Positions 18,109 through 27,400 of a DNA stretch of 64,000 nt are shown here, in pieces. Each line of letters begins with the position of its first letter. Positions within the stretch are counted from its first letter, which is position 1. The notes below the pieces were generated by a model that was given only the letters and a program-made list of their open reading frames with translations, did no database searches and had not been told where the DNA came from. The position numbers and the translations under genes are program-made. Source of the stretch: Chryseobacterium artocarpi (GTDB lineage Bacteria; Bacteroidota; Bacteroidia; Flavobacteriales; Weeksellaceae); the NCBI RefSeq assembly GCF_001684975.1, contig NZ_MAYH01000045.1:496001-560000 (forward strand). The letters run 5' to 3'.

Positions 18109-21054
18109 ATGATTAATAAAAAATTAATTAATTCTAAAATTTGGATACCACCTGTGGCAGCGTTTTTCTTAGGAATTGTAAGTGTTAGCGGGCAGAATTC
18201 CAAACCTAAAAAAGATACACTTAAAGAAAAAGAAATCGATGAAGTAGTGGTAGTTGCTTATGGTAAAGCTAAAAGAAATAGCTATACCGGTTCAGTGGCT
18301 ACTATCTCTAGCGATAAAATTAATAACAGACCGGTAACCAATATTACAAAGGCATTGGACGGACAGGTTCCGGGTGTGCAAATCACAGGTGCTTCAGGGC
18401 AGCCAGGTGCTGTTTCTACCATCCGAATCAGAGGAGTTGGTTCTGTAAGTGCTTCAAGTGACCCTTTATATGTAGTAGACGGAATTCCTTTTGATGGAAA
18501 CTTAAATGCAATAAGCCCAAGTGATATTGAATCTATCAGTGTACTGAAAGATGCTACAGCAAGTGCATTGTATGGTTCAAGAGGAGCAAACGGAATTATC
18601 ATCATTACTACAAAATCGGGTAAAAAAGGTGAGGCTAAGGTAAATTTAAACATCAGTCAGGGATTCTCTAGCCGAGCAGTAAAAGATTACGAGCAGGTAA
18701 ATACAGATCAATATTTCCAATTGTATTGGGAAGCGCTTAGAAATGGATATCAGTCTAAGCAGATTTCTGCACAACAGGCAGGGCAAATGGCTTCAGATAA
18801 TCTTATTTACGGTCCGGGAGGGTTGTCTGTCAATCCTTATGGAGCTAATTATCCTAAACCAGTAGGACCAGACGGAAAATTATTACCGGGAGCAAAACCA
18901 TTATGGAATGATGACTGGAGAGATATTTTACAAAGAGTAGCTTCCAGAAATCAGGTAGATTTAGATATTAGTGGCGGAAGTGAAAAAAGTAATTATTTCT
19001 TTTCATTGGGGTATCTGGATGATAAAGGAATGGCAATTGAATCCGGATTCAAAAGATATAATACCAGATTAAAAATCAATTCTGAAGTAAAAAGCTGGTT
19101 GAATGTTGGGGTGAACTTAAGTTATACCAACAGTATTCAGCAGGCACCTCCTTCATCAGATTCTAAAGCAAGTAATATCATTCATGCTGCAAGATCTATT
19201 CCTTCATTCTATCCTTATTACGAAAGAAATGATGATGGATCTTATGTATTGGATAAAGAAGGAAATAAAATCTATGATTTTGGAAAATACAGACCTACTG
19301 CTGCTCTTCAGAATCAGAATGCTGCTGCAAGTTTACCATTGGACAAAAATGAGAATAAAGAAGATAACTTCTCAGGAAAAGGTTTTATGGAACTTACTTT
19401 TCTTCCGGAATTGAAATTCAGATCTAGTTTCTCTGTAGATCTAGTGAATTATAATGGACATCTATATTCCAATCCGCTTTTAGGACAAGGCTCTGAAATC
19501 GGAGGTTCGGTGACAAGATCTAATAACAGAACGCTTTCTTATACGACAAGTAATATTTTGACTTACGATAAGAAATTTGGTAAACATCACGTTAATGTCT
19601 TAGCGGGACATGAATTTTATAAATACGATTACCAGACTATTTCAGGAACAAGAAATAATTTCTCTCTTCCTTATTACTATGAGCCGGATGCAGCTTCTTT
19701 ATTGGTAAGCTTCAGTGGAAACAGTGATAAATTAAGCTTATTGAGTTTCCTTGGAAAAGTAGAGTATGATTATGCTAATAAATATTTTATATCAGCTTCA
19801 GGAAGAGCGGATGCTTCTTCAAGATTCTCTCCTGATAACAGATGGGGTAGATTCTGGTCAGTAGGAGGTTCATGGAAGATCTCCAATGAAGACTTTATTA
19901 AAGATCTTAACTTCTTTAACCTGTTAACATTACGTGCAAGTTATGGAGGACAAGGGAATGATAAACTGCTAAGACCAAACGGACAGCCACTTTACTATGC
20001 ATATCAGGAATTATACAGAAACTTAAATCTTGCCGGAGAGCCGGGAACAACATTGGAGAAGGCAAGAACTGAAAATCTGAAATGGGAAACCAATCTTAAC
20101 CTGAATGTAGGACTTGAATTCGCAATTCTTAATAATAGGATTAAAGGTAATATCGAATATTTCCAGAGAAAAAGTCAGGATCTTTTGTTTAACATGCCTG
20201 TAGCTCCATCTGTAGGGATTAGCGATTTTCCAGCGAATATCGGAACGATTAAAAATACGGGATTTGAGTTTTCATTATTTACAACCCCTATCAGAAATGA
20301 TAATTTCCAATGGAATGTAGATTTGAACTTAAGTACTTTGAATAATACAATCACTAAGTTACCTGCGGGTTCTATAGTGTCAGGAACAACTAAACTATTA
20401 AGAGAAGGAGGTTCTGTATATGATTTCTTTATCCCGGAATGGGTGGGAGTAGACCCTACTAATGGAAATCCACTATGGAAGACTATTTATCAGGATGCTA
20501 ATGGTAACTCAGTAGAAGGAACAACTTCAGAATACGGTAAAGCAGTAAAAACATTACAGGGATCTGCATTGCCAAAAGTAACGGGGGGAATCAGTACAAG
20601 TATTACGTATAAAAACTTTGATTTTTCAGGATTGCTGACATTTAAGATTGGTGGAAAAATCCTTGATACAGATTATACCTCAATCATGCATAACGGTAGC
20701 GCAGGAGGACGTTCATGGAGTGCTGAAATGCTGAACAGATGGACTCCGGAAAATCGTTACACAGATGTTCCTGCTTTAAGTACAACTACGAATAACTGGA
20801 CGTCAACGTCTTCAAGATTTTTATATTCAGGAACCTATGCAAGGCTTAAAAATGTGAGCTTAGGATATACACTTCCATCTGATTATTTTGAAAAAATAGG
20901 ACTTAAAAAGTTCAGAATTTATGTACAGGCAGAGAACCTTCTGACTTTCTATAAACATAAAGGAATGGATCCCGAGCAGGCATTGGACGGTACAACATAC
21001 TACAGATATCCGGCAATGAGAACGATCACTTTTGGTCTTCAGGCAACTCTTTAA
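18109..21054 (+). CDS. SusC/RagA-family TonB-linked transporter under a SAM riboswitch
   Basis: A 981-residue SusC-type barrel. I use the ATG at 18109; a TTG two codons earlier is possible. The N-terminus has a hydrophobic signal segment (IPPVAAFFLGIVSVSGQ), then a TonB-box-like EIDEVVVVAYGKAK and a plug with DPLYVVDGIPFDG and VLKDATASALYGSRGANGI. The remainder is barrel ending FGLQATL. Like the first SusC in the window it lacks the CarboxypepD_reg domain. The upstream SAM-I-like riboswitch suggests the cargo relates to sulfur, methionine or SAM status rather than being a simple glycan. The partner SusD begins 17 nt downstream. Confidence 0.93.
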   Translation: MINKKLINSKIWIPPVAAFFLGIVSVSGQNSKPKKDTLKEKEIDEVVVVAYGKAKRNSYTGSVATISSDKINNRPVTNITKALDGQVPGVQITGASGQPGAVSTIRIRGVGSVSASSDPLYVVDGIPFDGNLNAISPSDIESISVLKDATASALYGSRGANGIIIITTKSGKKGEAKVNLNISQGFSSRAVKDYEQVNTDQYFQLYWEALRNGYQSKQISAQQAGQMASDNLIYGPGGLSVNPYGANYPKPVGPDGKLLPGAKPLWNDDWRDILQRVASRNQVDLDISGGSEKSNYFFSLGYLDDKGMAIESGFKRYNTRLKINSEVKSWLNVGVNLSYTNSIQQAPPSSDSKASNIIHAARSIPSFYPYYERNDDGSYVLDKEGNKIYDFGKYRPTAALQNQNAAASLPLDKNENKEDNFSGKGFMELTFLPELKFRSSFSVDLVNYNGHLYSNPLLGQGSEIGGSVTRSNNRTLSYTTSNILTYDKKFGKHHVNVLAGHEFYKYDYQTISGTRNNFSLPYYYEPDAASLLVSFSGNSDKLSLLSFLGKVEYDYANKYFISASGRADASSRFSPDNRWGRFWSVGGSWKISNEDFIKDLNFFNLLTLRASYGGQGNDKLLRPNGQPLYYAYQELYRNLNLAGEPGTTLEKARTENLKWETNLNLNVGLEFAILNNRIKGNIEYFQRKSQDLLFNMPVAPSVGISDFPANIGTIKNTGFEFSLFTTPIRNDNFQWNVDLNLSTLNNTITKLPAGSIVSGTTKLLREGGSVYDFFIPEWVGVDPTNGNPLWKTIYQDANGNSVEGTTSEYGKAVKTLQGSALPKVTGGISTSITYKNFDFSGLLTFKIGGKILDTDYTSIMHNGSAGGRSWSAEMLNRWTPENRYTDVPALSTTTNNWTSTSSRFLYSGTYARLKNVSLGYTLPSDYFEKIGLKKFRIYVQAENLLTFYKHKGMDPEQALDGTTYYRYPAMRTITFGLQATL

Positions 21055-21071
21055 TCTTTAAAATTGAAACA

Positions 21072-22565
21072 ATGAAAAAATTAAAATATATATCTTTTGC
21101 TCTGATTGGATTATGGTCACTGACAAGTTGTGAAAGTGAACTGGATACAGCTCCTACAGATCAATCCAACAGCACGGAAGTTTTTAAAACAGCAGAAAGC
21201 GCTGAAACAGTTATCAACGGAACCTGGGCAAAATTCAATAATGACGGGACAACATATGCGAACATTGGTTTTTCAACTGTTATGAGAGCAAGTGATGCAA
21301 TGGGAAGTGATGTGGCGGTATTGACCAACAAATATGGTTTTGCAACTACTTATACTTTTTCCGAAATGGAAAACAGAACTGCTGGTCGTCCGTTATTTAT
21401 TTGGGGAATGCTTTATTCTGCAATTAATAACATGAATAATGTTATTGCAAAAATTGATGCGGCAGAAGGAAGCCAGGAAAAAAAGAACCAGGTAAAAGGT
21501 CAGGCAAAGGCATTACGTGCTTTCTGTTATCTAAATATTGCAAGCTTTTATCAGTTTAGTTACCTTAAAGATAAATCTGCATTAACGGCTCCGATTTATA
21601 CAGAACCTTCAGCGATAACTACAGTTGGAAAAAGCAAATCCAGTCTTGAAGATATTTATACTTTGATCAAAAGTGATCTTACAGATGCAGACAATTTATT
21701 GAAAGATTACACAAGAAACAATAAGGATAAGATCAACAGAAATGTTGTAAACGGAATTTTAGCGAGAGTTTATCTGAATACCGGAGAATGGAGCAAAGCA
21801 GCAGCCTCCGCAAAGATTGCTAAAGAAGGATACCCTTTAATGGCGCCTGAAAAATATAAAGATGGTTTCAATGATATTACCAATGTAGAATGGATCTGGG
21901 GACATGCTCAGACTCAGGAACAGTCGGATGCAAGTTATGCTTTCCACTATCTTGATGTATCTTCATCAGGAAGTTATTACTACAGTTTCATGGCTGATCC
22001 ATACTTTAAAGCTTTATTTGATACCAATGATATCAGATACCAGTTGTTCTCATGGGATAATCTACCTTCAAGAGAAGGATTGCTGAAATATGCGAAATTT
22101 AAATTTAAGCCTACCCTTATCGGAGATATCGTATATATGAGAGCCGCTGAAATGTACCTTATTGAGGCTGAAGCAGAGGCAAGAAATGGAAATGTCTCTC
22201 AGGCGGTAACAGTTCTGAACCAATTAAAATCAGCAAGACATGCTAATGCTTACAGTGGTTCACTGGCTCAGAATAATGTAGTAGATGAAATTCTCATCGA
22301 AAGAAGAAAAGAATTGTTTGGAGAAGGTTTCTCTCTTTCAGATATTATCAGAACACAGGGAACAGTAGTAAGAAAACCTTATGTAGATGCAGAAGGAAAA
22401 CCTATCAAGGTTCAGATTACGACGCCGAACGGAACTGTAAAAACAGTTGACGGAAGAGGACATTCAATCTTCAATTTCCCTGATAAAACAGAATTTGTAC
22501 CGAACAGTAAATATTATTTATTCAGTATTCCACAAAAAGAATTTGAGAATAACCCGAATTTATAA
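21072..22565 (+). CDS. SusD/RagB-family lipoprotein, partner of the riboswitch-controlled SusC
   Basis: A 497-residue SusD-type surface lipoprotein with lipobox LTSCESELD. TPR-like SusD helices are visible (KGQAKALRAFCYLNIASFYQ), and the conserved C-terminal block is present (MRAAEMYLIEAEAEARNG, then ILIERRKELFGEGFSLSDI). It lies 17 nt behind the SusC gene and ends at a strong terminator, so the transcript is riboswitch-SusC-SusD only. No enzyme is encoded in the operon. Confidence 0.92.
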   Translation: MKKLKYISFALIGLWSLTSCESELDTAPTDQSNSTEVFKTAESAETVINGTWAKFNNDGTTYANIGFSTVMRASDAMGSDVAVLTNKYGFATTYTFSEMENRTAGRPLFIWGMLYSAINNMNNVIAKIDAAEGSQEKKNQVKGQAKALRAFCYLNIASFYQFSYLKDKSALTAPIYTEPSAITTVGKSKSSLEDIYTLIKSDLTDADNLLKDYTRNNKDKINRNVVNGILARVYLNTGEWSKAAASAKIAKEGYPLMAPEKYKDGFNDITNVEWIWGHAQTQEQSDASYAFHYLDVSSSGSYYYSFMADPYFKALFDTNDIRYQLFSWDNLPSREGLLKYAKFKFKPTLIGDIVYMRAAEMYLIEAEAEARNGNVSQAVTVLNQLKSARHANAYSGSLAQNNVVDEILIERRKELFGEGFSLSDIIRTQGTVVRKPYVDAEGKPIKVQITTPNGTVKTVDGRGHSIFNFPDKTEFVPNSKYYLFSIPQKEFENNPNL

Positions 22566-22595
22566 TCTATAGTCCATAATTAGATTTGATTTTTT

Positions 22596-22620
22596 AGCCA
22601 CCGCTTTTGCGGTGGTTTTT
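22596..22620 (+). terminator. Rho-independent terminator of SusC/SusD operon 2
   Basis: GC-rich stem GCCACCGC / GCGGTGGT with loop TTTT followed by a T run, about 30 nt past the SusD stop. It also faces the minus-strand lipoprotein gene ending at 22645. Confidence 0.92.
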
Positions 22621-22644
22621 ATTTTTTGGCAAAAAGTTTTTAAA

Positions 22645-23109
22645 TTATTTACCTCGAGATCTGTAATAGGCCAGAGAATCAAAAGTCTTCATAAATTTAT
22701 TGAAGCTGATACTCTTTACACTGTCAAATTTTTCTCCTTCCCCAATAAAATAACGGTATTGCAATGATAAGAGCCTTTTATTCGTTCTGATTTTAAACCT
22801 ATCGGGCATATAAATAGAATTAACTCTTCGTCCTATTTTTGTATTGTCATTGATAAGGTAAATCTGATTCTTGTCAAAGCTTTCTCTTAAAATAGCCCAG
22901 TCCTTTTCTGTTAATTTAAATCTAAGAGTATCAGAAGTATCCGGTTCGATCAGAAGATCTGATGTATAAATATCAGTTCCAAGAACTGTAGAAAGGTTTC
23001 TAACTGGGGTTAAAATAGTAATGTCATTACCTAATATTTCCTTTTTCTCACACGAAAGTGTAATAAAACAGAAAGATATAAGAAGGGCTTTTATAGTAAA
23101 ATATTTCAT
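22645..23109 (-). CDS. Small lipoprotein of unknown function
   Basis: A 154-residue protein with a lipoprotein signal ending SFCFITLSCEKKE. The mature part has no cysteines and no motif I recognise; it mixes beta-prone and charged segments. It lies 67 nt downstream of another small lipoprotein on the same strand, so the two are probably co-transcribed. It is convergent with the SusC/SusD operon. Length and a consistent lipobox support a real gene; the role is unknown. Confidence 0.7.
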   Translation of the reverse strand: MKYFTIKALLISFCFITLSCEKKEILGNDITILTPVRNLSTVLGTDIYTSDLLIEPDTSDTLRFKLTEKDWAILRESFDKNQIYLINDNTKIGRRVNSIYMPDRFKIRTNKRLLSLQYRYFIGEGEKFDSVKSISFNKFMKTFDSLAYYRSRGK

Positions 23110-23176
23110 TTAAATGTTGAATGTTTGTAGAGTTATATAAAGAATAAAAAGTAATATCTAAGTCATTAATTTATTT

Positions 23177-23752
23177 CTAAAACTTAACCTTTATGCTATC
23201 ATTGATCACAAAATCATCCAGATAAATTTTATACTGTTCGTCTTTCCTGCATTCCTGCATTTTTTGTAACATTTCTAAATTATATGGAGTATTTAAAATA
23301 TCTCTCATTTTGCTGAAAGAAGTCTTGTATTCCTTATTTAAGACGAAGTTATTATTGAACTTATATTCCAGTTGTTTTGTACTTTTTTTCTTGACGAATA
23401 TCGCGGTAGGAAACAATGTCTTAATGTCATTTGGCGAAGCACTTGGATTTAAAGAAGAATTGATGGAGTCAATTTGTTTAGAAAAAATCGTTTGTTCTTG
23501 GTTGACAAGATATGCATTCACGGGTTTATTCTCTTCAAGTTTTTCACTTCCTGAATGCTTTCCGTCAAAGTTCAATGTTTTGGAGATAATGATCAGGAAA
23601 TCCTCATTGGTGTTATTATGGAACATCAAGTTGATCTTATTTTCTTTTTTCTCAAACGAATAAGATAATTCTATTCTATCACTATTGTTTTTTGTACAGG
23701 AAATAACAAATAATAGAAATGATAGTACAATAAGTTGTTTGAATAATTTCAT
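23177..23752 (-). CDS. Lipoprotein of unknown function
   Basis: A 191-residue lipoprotein (lipobox LLFVISCTKNN). The first half reads like an immunoglobulin-like beta sandwich (RIELSYSFEKKENKINLMF, then NNTNEDFLIIISK), reminiscent of small extracellular binding lipoproteins, but I cannot name the family. The C-terminal third is Lys/Glu-rich. A TACCTTTG -7 element on the minus strand (23794-23801) lies about 40 nt upstream. It probably leads a two-gene operon with the 154-residue lipoprotein. Confidence 0.72.
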   Translation of the reverse strand: MKLFKQLIVLSFLLFVISCTKNNSDRIELSYSFEKKENKINLMFHNNTNEDFLIIISKTLNFDGKHSGSEKLEENKPVNAYLVNQEQTIFSKQIDSINSSLNPSASPNDIKTLFPTAIFVKKKSTKQLEYKFNNNFVLNKEYKTSFSKMRDILNTPYNLEMLQKMQECRKDEQYKIYLDDFVINDSIKVKF

Positions 23753-23945
23753 GGGTAAAATTCGGATGAGATAAATAAGTCTGCTTGATCTTACAAAGGT
23801 AAGAACATTATTTGGGGATCACAGAAAGTTAGAAAATGGTATTGGTTTTGGTAACAGATAAAATATAGTTTGAGGGTAAATACTAAAACTGTATTAAAGA
23901 CTTCAGAATTCATCTGTTTTATAAAAAATCTTTACCTTTGTCACA

Positions 23946-24272
23946 ATGAACTTCTTAAGATGGATATTGGCAATTTATTTCATGGCGTTATCACTGATGC
24001 CATGTGAAGATGTGTCCCGTCTTTCTTTGGATTCAGAAGGTCAGAAGATTTCATTAAGTATTCACGGAGCACATTCTACAGAAAACGGAGATATTTGTTC
24101 GCCGCTTTGTGCATGCAGCTGCTGCCAGATTACGGTTTCAGCATTTAAAATGGATCCTTTATTGGAAATTCCTGAGCAGGTTCCTGCTTATTTTTCAAAA
24201 AAGATCTTATTTCATAAAAACGACTTTGCCTATCAGGTATACGATCCTATCTGGCAACCCCCTAAGATTTAA
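23946..24272 (+). CDS. Small Cys-rich exported protein (DUF6660-like)
   Basis: A 108-residue protein with a hydrophobic N-terminus (MNFLRWILAIYFMALSLMP) and a central cysteine cluster CSPLCACSCCQ, suggesting metal binding or oxidation in the periplasm. The C-terminus ends DPIWQPPKI. I believe it belongs to the Bacteroidota DUF6660 group, which commonly precedes heavy-metal RND pump genes, as it does here (CzcA-like gene 140 nt downstream). A TACCTTTG -7 element at 23933-23940 places the transcription start almost on the ATG, so the mRNA may be leaderless or translation may begin at Met 13. Confidence 0.72.
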   Translation: MNFLRWILAIYFMALSLMPCEDVSRLSLDSEGQKISLSIHGAHSTENGDICSPLCACSCCQITVSAFKMDPLLEIPEQVPAYFSKKILFHKNDFAYQVYDPIWQPPKI

Positions 24273-24321
24273 TTTTTATTGATTTTTAGAAAGTTATGCT
24301 TTCTAAGCCTACTTGAAACTT

Positions 24322-24357
24322 TGCAATACCATTGCAGAGGTTTTCAGGATATTTTTG
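24322..24357 (+). promoter_or_regulatory. Predicted Fur-family operator plus -7 element upstream of the RND pump
   Basis: Palindrome TGCAATACCATTGCA (24322-24336) is followed after exactly 13 nt by TATTTTTG (24350-24357), a perfect TAnnTTTG. The same palindrome (one base different at the centre) with the same 13-nt spacing occurs in front of the P-type ATPase at 32408. The 7-1-7 geometry resembles Fur/Zur boxes, and the only regulator in the island is a Fur-family gene. Confidence 0.65.
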
Positions 24358-24411
24358 CTGCAGTATTTTATGCTGTTTGCATCTGTTTTCAATATAAATT
24401 AAATAAAAATC

Positions 24412-27400
24412 GTGTTAGATAAAATCATAAAATTCAGTATCAAAAACAAGGTGATCATTGGTGTTATGACCTTGTTGCTGATCATTTGGGGAACATGGAG
24501 TGCTACAAAATTACCCATAGATGCGGTGCCTGATATTACCAATAATCAGGTTCAGATCATTACGGCGTGTCCTACATTGGCAGGGCAGGAAGTAGAACAG
24601 TTAGTAACCTTTCCCATTGAACAAAGTATTGCCAATGTTCCGGATATTCAGGAAACGAGAAGTATTTCCAGATTCGGACTTTCTGTAATTACCGTAGTTT
24701 TTAAAGAGAATGTAGACATCTATTTTGCCAGACAATTGATCAATGAACAATTAAAAAATGCTGTCGAAGAAATACCTAAAGGTGTCGGAACTTCAGAACT
24801 GGCTCCCGTAAGTACAGGGCTTGGAGAAGTGTATCAATACATTCTTCACCCTAAAAAAGGAAGCGAAAAGAAATACAATGCCAAAGAACTCAGAACCATG
24901 CAGGACTGGATTGTCCGCAGACAACTGAACGGAACACCGGGAGTAGCGGAGATCAACAGTTTCGGAGGCGAATTAAAACAATACGAAGTTGCCATAGATC
25001 CTAACAGGTTGAAAGCAATGGGAACAAGTATTACCGAAATTTTTACAGCCCTTGAAAAAAATAATCAGAATACAGGAGGAGCCTATATTGATAAAAAGCC
25101 CAATGCCTATTTTATCCGTGGAATTGGGCTTGTAACCTCTCTTGAAGATATCAAAAATATTGCTGTTAAAAATGAAACAGGAAGCGTTCCTATTTTTATA
25201 AAAGATGTTGCAGATGTTCGTTTAGGAAGCGCTGTACGTTACGGAGCTTTGACTTATGACGGAAAAGTAGACGCTGTAGGAGGTGTCGTCATGATGCTGA
25301 AAGGAGCAAACAGTAATGAAGTTGTAAATAATATCAAAGAAAAAATACCCACCATTCAGAAATCGCTACCTGATGATGTGGTGATAGAACCGTTTTTGGA
25401 TAGAACAGACTTAGTAGGAAGAGCGATCAGTACCGTTGAGAAAAACCTCATCGAAGGAGCCTTGATTGTCATTTTTGTTCTGGTTATTTTCCTTGGAAAT
25501 CTGAGAGCCGGGCTTATTGTGGCTTCGGCAATTCCGCTTTCTCTTTTATTTGCCTTGGGAATGATGAATGTCTTCGGAGTAAGTGCCAACCTGATGAGCC
25601 TTGGAGCAATAGACTTCGGGCTGATCGTAGACGGAGCAGTTATTATTGTAGAAGCAACCTTACATCATTTAGGCTTAAGAAAATCCACCCGTGCATTGAC
25701 GCAATCTGAAATGGATGAAGAAGTATTCCTTTCCGCCTCGAAGATCAGAAGCAGTGCAGCATTTGGTGAAATCATTATCCTGATTGTATATATCCCGATC
25801 CTTACATTGGCTGGAGTTGAAGGTAAAATGTTTACTCCGATGGCGAAAACTGTAGGATTTGCAATCTTGGGAGCTTTGATTCTTTCATTGACATATATTC
25901 CGATGATGAGCGCCTTGTTTTTATCCAAAAAAATATCTCACAAGGAAACATTCTCAGATAAAATGATGAATCGTTTACAAAAGATTTATCAGCCATTATT
26001 ACACAAAGCAATTAAAGTAAAATATATTGTCGTTTCAGCTACAGCAGTTGTTTTTCTTATATCAGCTTTTACATTTAAAAATATGGGAGGTGAATTTATT
26101 CCTCAATTACAGGAAGGAGATTTTGCTTTCCATTGCATATTACCACAGGGAAGCTCACTTAGTCAGAGTATAGAGACTTCAATGCAGGCTTCCAGAATCA
26201 TTAAACAATTCGATGAGGTGAAAATGGTAGTCGGAAAAACCGGATCTGCGGAAGTTCCTACTGACCCGATGCCGCCCGAAGCTACCGATATGATCGTTGT
26301 ATTAAAACCACAAAGCGAGTGGAAGACAAAAAAATCTTATAACGAACTGGCAGATGAGATCAGTGAAAAATTAGAAACCATTCCAGGTGTGTTTTTTGAG
26401 AAAAATCAGCCTATCCAGATGCGTTTTAATGAATTAATGACCGGGATCAGACAGGATGTAGCCGTAAAGATATTTGGAGAAAACCTTGATTCACTGGCGG
26501 TATATGCTGATAAAGTAGGAAAGATTATTCAAACCGTTGATGGAGCTACCGCACCTCAGATTGAAAGAGTGAGCGGACTTCCTCAGATCAATGTACAATA
26601 TGACAGAACAAGAATTGCCAACTACGGATTAAATATAGAAGATGTAAATAATGCCGTAAGTACAGCCTTTGCAGGAAAATCAGCAGGGCAGGTTTTTGAA
26701 AATGAAAGACGTTTTGATCTGGTTGTACGTTTGGACAGTCTTCACAGAACCGATATTTCTGATGTTAATAACTTAATGATTACTTCCGCAACAGGAGCTC
26801 AGATTCCTTTATCTCAGGTTGCTAATGTAAGTTACAAGCTCGGTCCGGCACAGATTAGCCGTGAACAAGGGAAGCGTAGAATTGTAATAGGATTTAACGT
26901 TAAAGATCGTGATGTTCAAAGTGTGGTGAAAGATATTCAGAGTAAATTAGATAAGGTGAAATTACCTTCAGGATATTACTTTACCTACGGCGGACAGTTC
27001 GAAAATCTTCAGGAAGCAAGTAAACGTTTAATGATTGCTGTTCCCGTATCGCTATTGCTTATTTTCATGTTGTTGTATTTTACATTCAAATCATTCAAGC
27101 AGGCAGCTTTGATCTTTACAGCTATTCCAATGAGTGCAATTGGGGGTGTATTTGCTTTGATCGTAAGAGATATGCCATTCAGTATCAGTGCAGGAATCGG
27201 GTTTATCGCCTTATTCGGAGTTGCGGTCCTTAACGGAATTGTATTGATTGGAACTTTTAATCAGCTTGAAAAAGAAGGAGAAACAGACATTTTAAAACGT
27301 GTTTTTGAAGGAACTAAAACAAGGTTGAGACCTGTTCTAATGACCGCTACCGTGGCTTCATTAGGATTCTTACCAATGGCAATTTCCACCGGAGCCGGAG

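Noticed and set aside
17970..18203. 77-residue minus-strand ORF
   Set aside because: It overlaps the SAM-I-like riboswitch and the start of the SusC gene on the other strand and has no protein-like features.
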